Assembly (NCBI RefSeq): GCF_006438825.1
Contig: NZ_RCZP01000002.1
Coordinates: 1-32,566 of the forward strand
DNA length: 32,566 nt
Direction: 5' to 3'
Source of the DNA: Muricoccus nepalensis
Lineage (GTDB): Bacteria > Pseudomonadota > Alphaproteobacteria > Acetobacterales > Acetobacteraceae
Positions 30,871-32,566 of this stretch are shown here, one piece after another (the stretch's first letter is position 1; every line of letters starts with the position of its first letter). A program made the translations under genes and the position numbers. The notes beneath the pieces were generated by a model. The model was not told the DNA's origin, did not search any database, and was given only the letters and a program-made list of their open reading frames with translations.

Positions 30871-31653
30871 ATGGCTTCCGGCACGGCGCGAAAGACGGAT
30901 CCGAAGCTCTGGGAGAAGGTAAAGGCGCGCGTCACGCGCGGCACCAAGGGCGGCGACGCCGGGGAATGGTCCGCGCGCAAGGCGCAGCTCGCCGTGGCCG
31001 AGTACAAGAAGGCCGGCGGCGGCTACGAGGGCGGCAAGAAGGCCGACAACCATCTCTCGCAGTGGACGAAGGAGGAGTGGGGCACGAAGTCGGGCCGCGA
31101 GAGCGGCAAGACCGGCGAGCGCTACCTTCCGAAGAAGGCGCGCGAGGGGCTGAGCGACGACGAGTACGCGCGCACGACGGCGGCGAAGCGGCGCGACACC
31201 GCGAAGGGCAAGCAGTTCTCCGCCCAGCCCGCGGACGTCGCGCGCAAGACCGCGACGGCGCGGGACACGGGCAAGCCCGCGGCGAAGCGGGCGGCGACGA
31301 AGGACGCGCCCGCCAAGGCGGCGCCGCGGCGTGCCCCGGCCGCGCGGAAGACGGCCACCAAGGCGGCGGCCAAGGCGCCTGGGCGCGCCGCCCCCGGCAC
31401 GGCCGGCAAGACGGCGGCGCGCAAGCCCGCCGCCGCGAAGCGGGCCGCCCCGGCCCGCAAGGCCGCCGCGGAGAAGGCGCCCGCCCGCAAGGCGCCGGCC
31501 CGGAAGACGCCCGCCCGGAAGACGGCGGCGAAGGCCGCGCCGAAGGCGCCCGCCAAGCGCGCGCCCGCCTCCCGCGCCGCGAAGGCGCCCGCCAAGGCTC
31601 CGGCGCGCCGGGCCGCCCCCTCACCTCGTCCAGCGAAGGGAAAGACCAAGTGA
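30871..31653 (+). CDS. DUF5872-like protein with histone-H1-like Lys/Ala/Pro tail
   Basis: A 260-residue very basic protein. The ATG at 30871 follows GGAGAGG. Residues ~8-125 form a conserved-looking domain: 'LWEKVKARV', 'GGDAGEWSARKAQLAVAEYKK', 'GGGYEGGKKADNHLSQWTKEEW', 'GERYLPKKAREGLSDDEY' and 'GKQFSAQP'. From memory these match DUF5872, a family of unknown function. Residues ~126-260 are a low-complexity tail of repeated KAPA/RKTA/KAA units, like histone H1 and bacterial H1-like proteins, likely disordered and DNA-binding. Its TGA overlaps the GTG start of the next gene by four bases, so the two are coupled. A chromatin or stress-protection role is inferred, not shown. Confidence 0.75.
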   Translation: MASGTARKTDPKLWEKVKARVTRGTKGGDAGEWSARKAQLAVAEYKKAGGGYEGGKKADNHLSQWTKEEWGTKSGRESGKTGERYLPKKAREGLSDDEYARTTAAKRRDTAKGKQFSAQPADVARKTATARDTGKPAAKRAATKDAPAKAAPRRAPAARKTATKAAAKAPGRAAPGTAGKTAARKPAAAKRAAPARKAAAEKAPARKAPARKTPARKTAAKAAPKAPAKRAPASRAAKAPAKAPARRAAPSPRPAKGKTK

Positions 31654-32566
31654 GCGACGACACTCCCGATCCGCAGGAGGTCCTGCGCGCCTTCCGCGAG
31701 GCGGTGAACATGGAGCCCGGCGCGCTGCGCGACTGGCTCGGCACGGAGGAGAGCCGCGCGGTCGGCTTCGTGCACGAGGGCGAGGCTGAATCGGTCGGGC
31801 ACGAGATGGGCGAGCACATCGTCCGCCTTCTCGAGAACCCGCCGGAGGATCCCTCGGAGGAGGACCTCGCGCGGATGCGGAAGGTGGTGGGCTACGTGCA
31901 CCGCCACATGGCGCAGGGCCCGCAGGACGACGTCGAGCACTCGCGCTGGCGCTACAGCCTGATGAACTGGGGGCACGATCCCCTGAAGGGCGGCGCGTCC
32001 GGGAAGGCCGCGCCGCGCCGCCGGGCCGCCGCGCGCAAGCCGGCCGTGCGCAAGCCCGTCGCGCGCGAGACGGCGGCGCGGAAGACCGCTTCCCGATCGA
32101 CTGCCGCGCGCCCGGCGCCCGCGCGCAAGGCCGCCGCGCCGGAACCGGCCGAGCGCCCCGCCGGCCGTGGCACGGCGCGGAAGGCGGCCAGGGCCAAGGC
32201 GACGGCTGGCAAGACGACGGCGGGCAAGGCAGCGACCGGCCGCGCCGCCGGGACCAAGGCGGCCCCCGCCAAGGCGCCGACCAGGCGGGCGACGGGCGCC
32301 AAGGCCGCGCCCGCGCGCGCCTCGGCGGCGCGGGGTTCCACGGCCAAGGCGGCGGGCACGAAGGCCCCTGCCGCGCGCGCGAAGGCGCCGGCGGGGAAGG
32401 CCGCGGCGGAGTCGCGGGCCGCGTCCTCCGCGCGCGGGGCGGCGAAGCCGGCGGCGCGCCGCGCGGCGGCCAAGCCCGCCGCGAAGACGGCGCCGCGCGG
32501 CGCCTCGGCCAAGGCGCCGGCCCGGTCCAAGGCCGCCGCGCCCAAGGCGACGGCATCCAAGGCAGC
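31650..32566 (+). CDS. DUF3140 protein with histone-H1-like tail, truncated by the window end
   Basis: A GTG at 31650, overlapping the previous stop (GTGA), opens a frame with no stop up to the window end (305 codons). Residues ~10-110 match DUF3140: 'FREAVNMEPGALRDWLGTEES', shortened here to its core; 'ESVGHEMGEHIVRLL'; 'ARMRKVVGYVHRHMAQ'; and 'WRYSLMNWGHDPLKGG'. From ~111 onward the protein is an Ala/Lys/Arg/Pro low-complexity tail (KAAP, KAPA, RKAA units) of at least 195 residues, like that of the upstream gene. The function of DUF3140 is not established. Coupling with a second H1-tailed protein suggests that they act together on DNA. The 3' end is outside the window. Confidence 0.78.
   Translation, partial: MSDDTPDPQEVLRAFREAVNMEPGALRDWLGTEESRAVGFVHEGEAESVGHEMGEHIVRLLENPPEDPSEEDLARMRKVVGYVHRHMAQGPQDDVEHSRWRYSLMNWGHDPLKGGASGKAAPRRRAAARKPAVRKPVARETAARKTASRSTAARPAPARKAAAPEPAERPAGRGTARKAARAKATAGKTTAGKAATGRAAGTKAAPAKAPTRRATGAKAAPARASAARGSTAKAAGTKAPAARAKAPAGKAAAESRAASSARGAAKPAARRAAAKPAAKTAPRGASAKAPARSKAAAPKATASKA

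Noticed and set aside
31240-32566. Tandem DNA repeats or a CRISPR-like array
   Set aside because: The repetition is at codon level (AAG GCG CCC-type units for Lys/Ala/Pro) with irregular spacing, fitting low-complexity protein tails.

Overview
The window is about 32.6 kb of very GC-rich chromosomal DNA. Codons end in G or C almost everywhere. The gene repertoire (several Bug-type solute receptors, an H-NS-family protein, molybdopterin hydroxylases, MR/MLE enolases, a TRAP transporter, pnp) suggests an alphaproteobacterium, most likely a Roseomonas-like member of the Acetobacteraceae. This placement is an inference from base composition and gene families. No tRNA, rRNA, CRISPR array, insertion sequence or phage gene was seen.

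Layout. Positions 1-4430 (+) hold a partial SH3-domain protein, an orphan Bug receptor, an unrecognised 624-residue protein and a coupled DUF2272 lipoprotein. Positions 4431-5344 form a lower-GC island around an H-NS-family gene, with a palindrome-rich upstream region, a clear intrinsic terminator and a long inverted repeat. Positions 14844 down to 5345 (-) read as one catabolic cluster: a FadR/GntR-type regulator, an enolase resembling galactarolactone cycloisomerase, a D-2-hydroxyacid dehydrogenase, two more enolases, a second Bug receptor, an alpha/beta hydrolase and an orphan molybdopterin hydroxylase large subunit. Two tandem TTGGT-N3-ACCAA palindromes lie between the regulator and a divergent NIPSNAP gene. 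An aldose-1-epimerase-like gene, a PEBP protein, a possible small ORF and a cold-shock gene follow.

Positions 18056-24719 (+) carry pnp (with no rpsO beside it), a flavin oxidoreductase with a C-terminal cysteine cluster, and a two-subunit isoquinoline-oxidoreductase-like hydroxylase. A convergent amidase follows. Positions 26257-30809 (+) form a tight operon: TRAP transporter (DctP, DctQ, DctM), uronate dehydrogenase and an aldose epimerase. The window ends with two overlapping genes (DUF5872-like and DUF3140) that both carry long Lys/Ala/Pro-rich, histone-H1-like tails; the second runs off the end.

Functional reading. The TRAP, uronate dehydrogenase and epimerase operon would import hexuronate and oxidise it to an aldarolactone. 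The Gci-like enolase about 15 kb away is of the type that opens such a lactone. A near-match to the regulator's operator (TTGGT-N4-ACCAG) sits upstream of the TRAP operon, so one regulator may control both halves. The other recurring theme is nucleoid-type proteins: the H-NS homologue and the two H1-tailed proteins.
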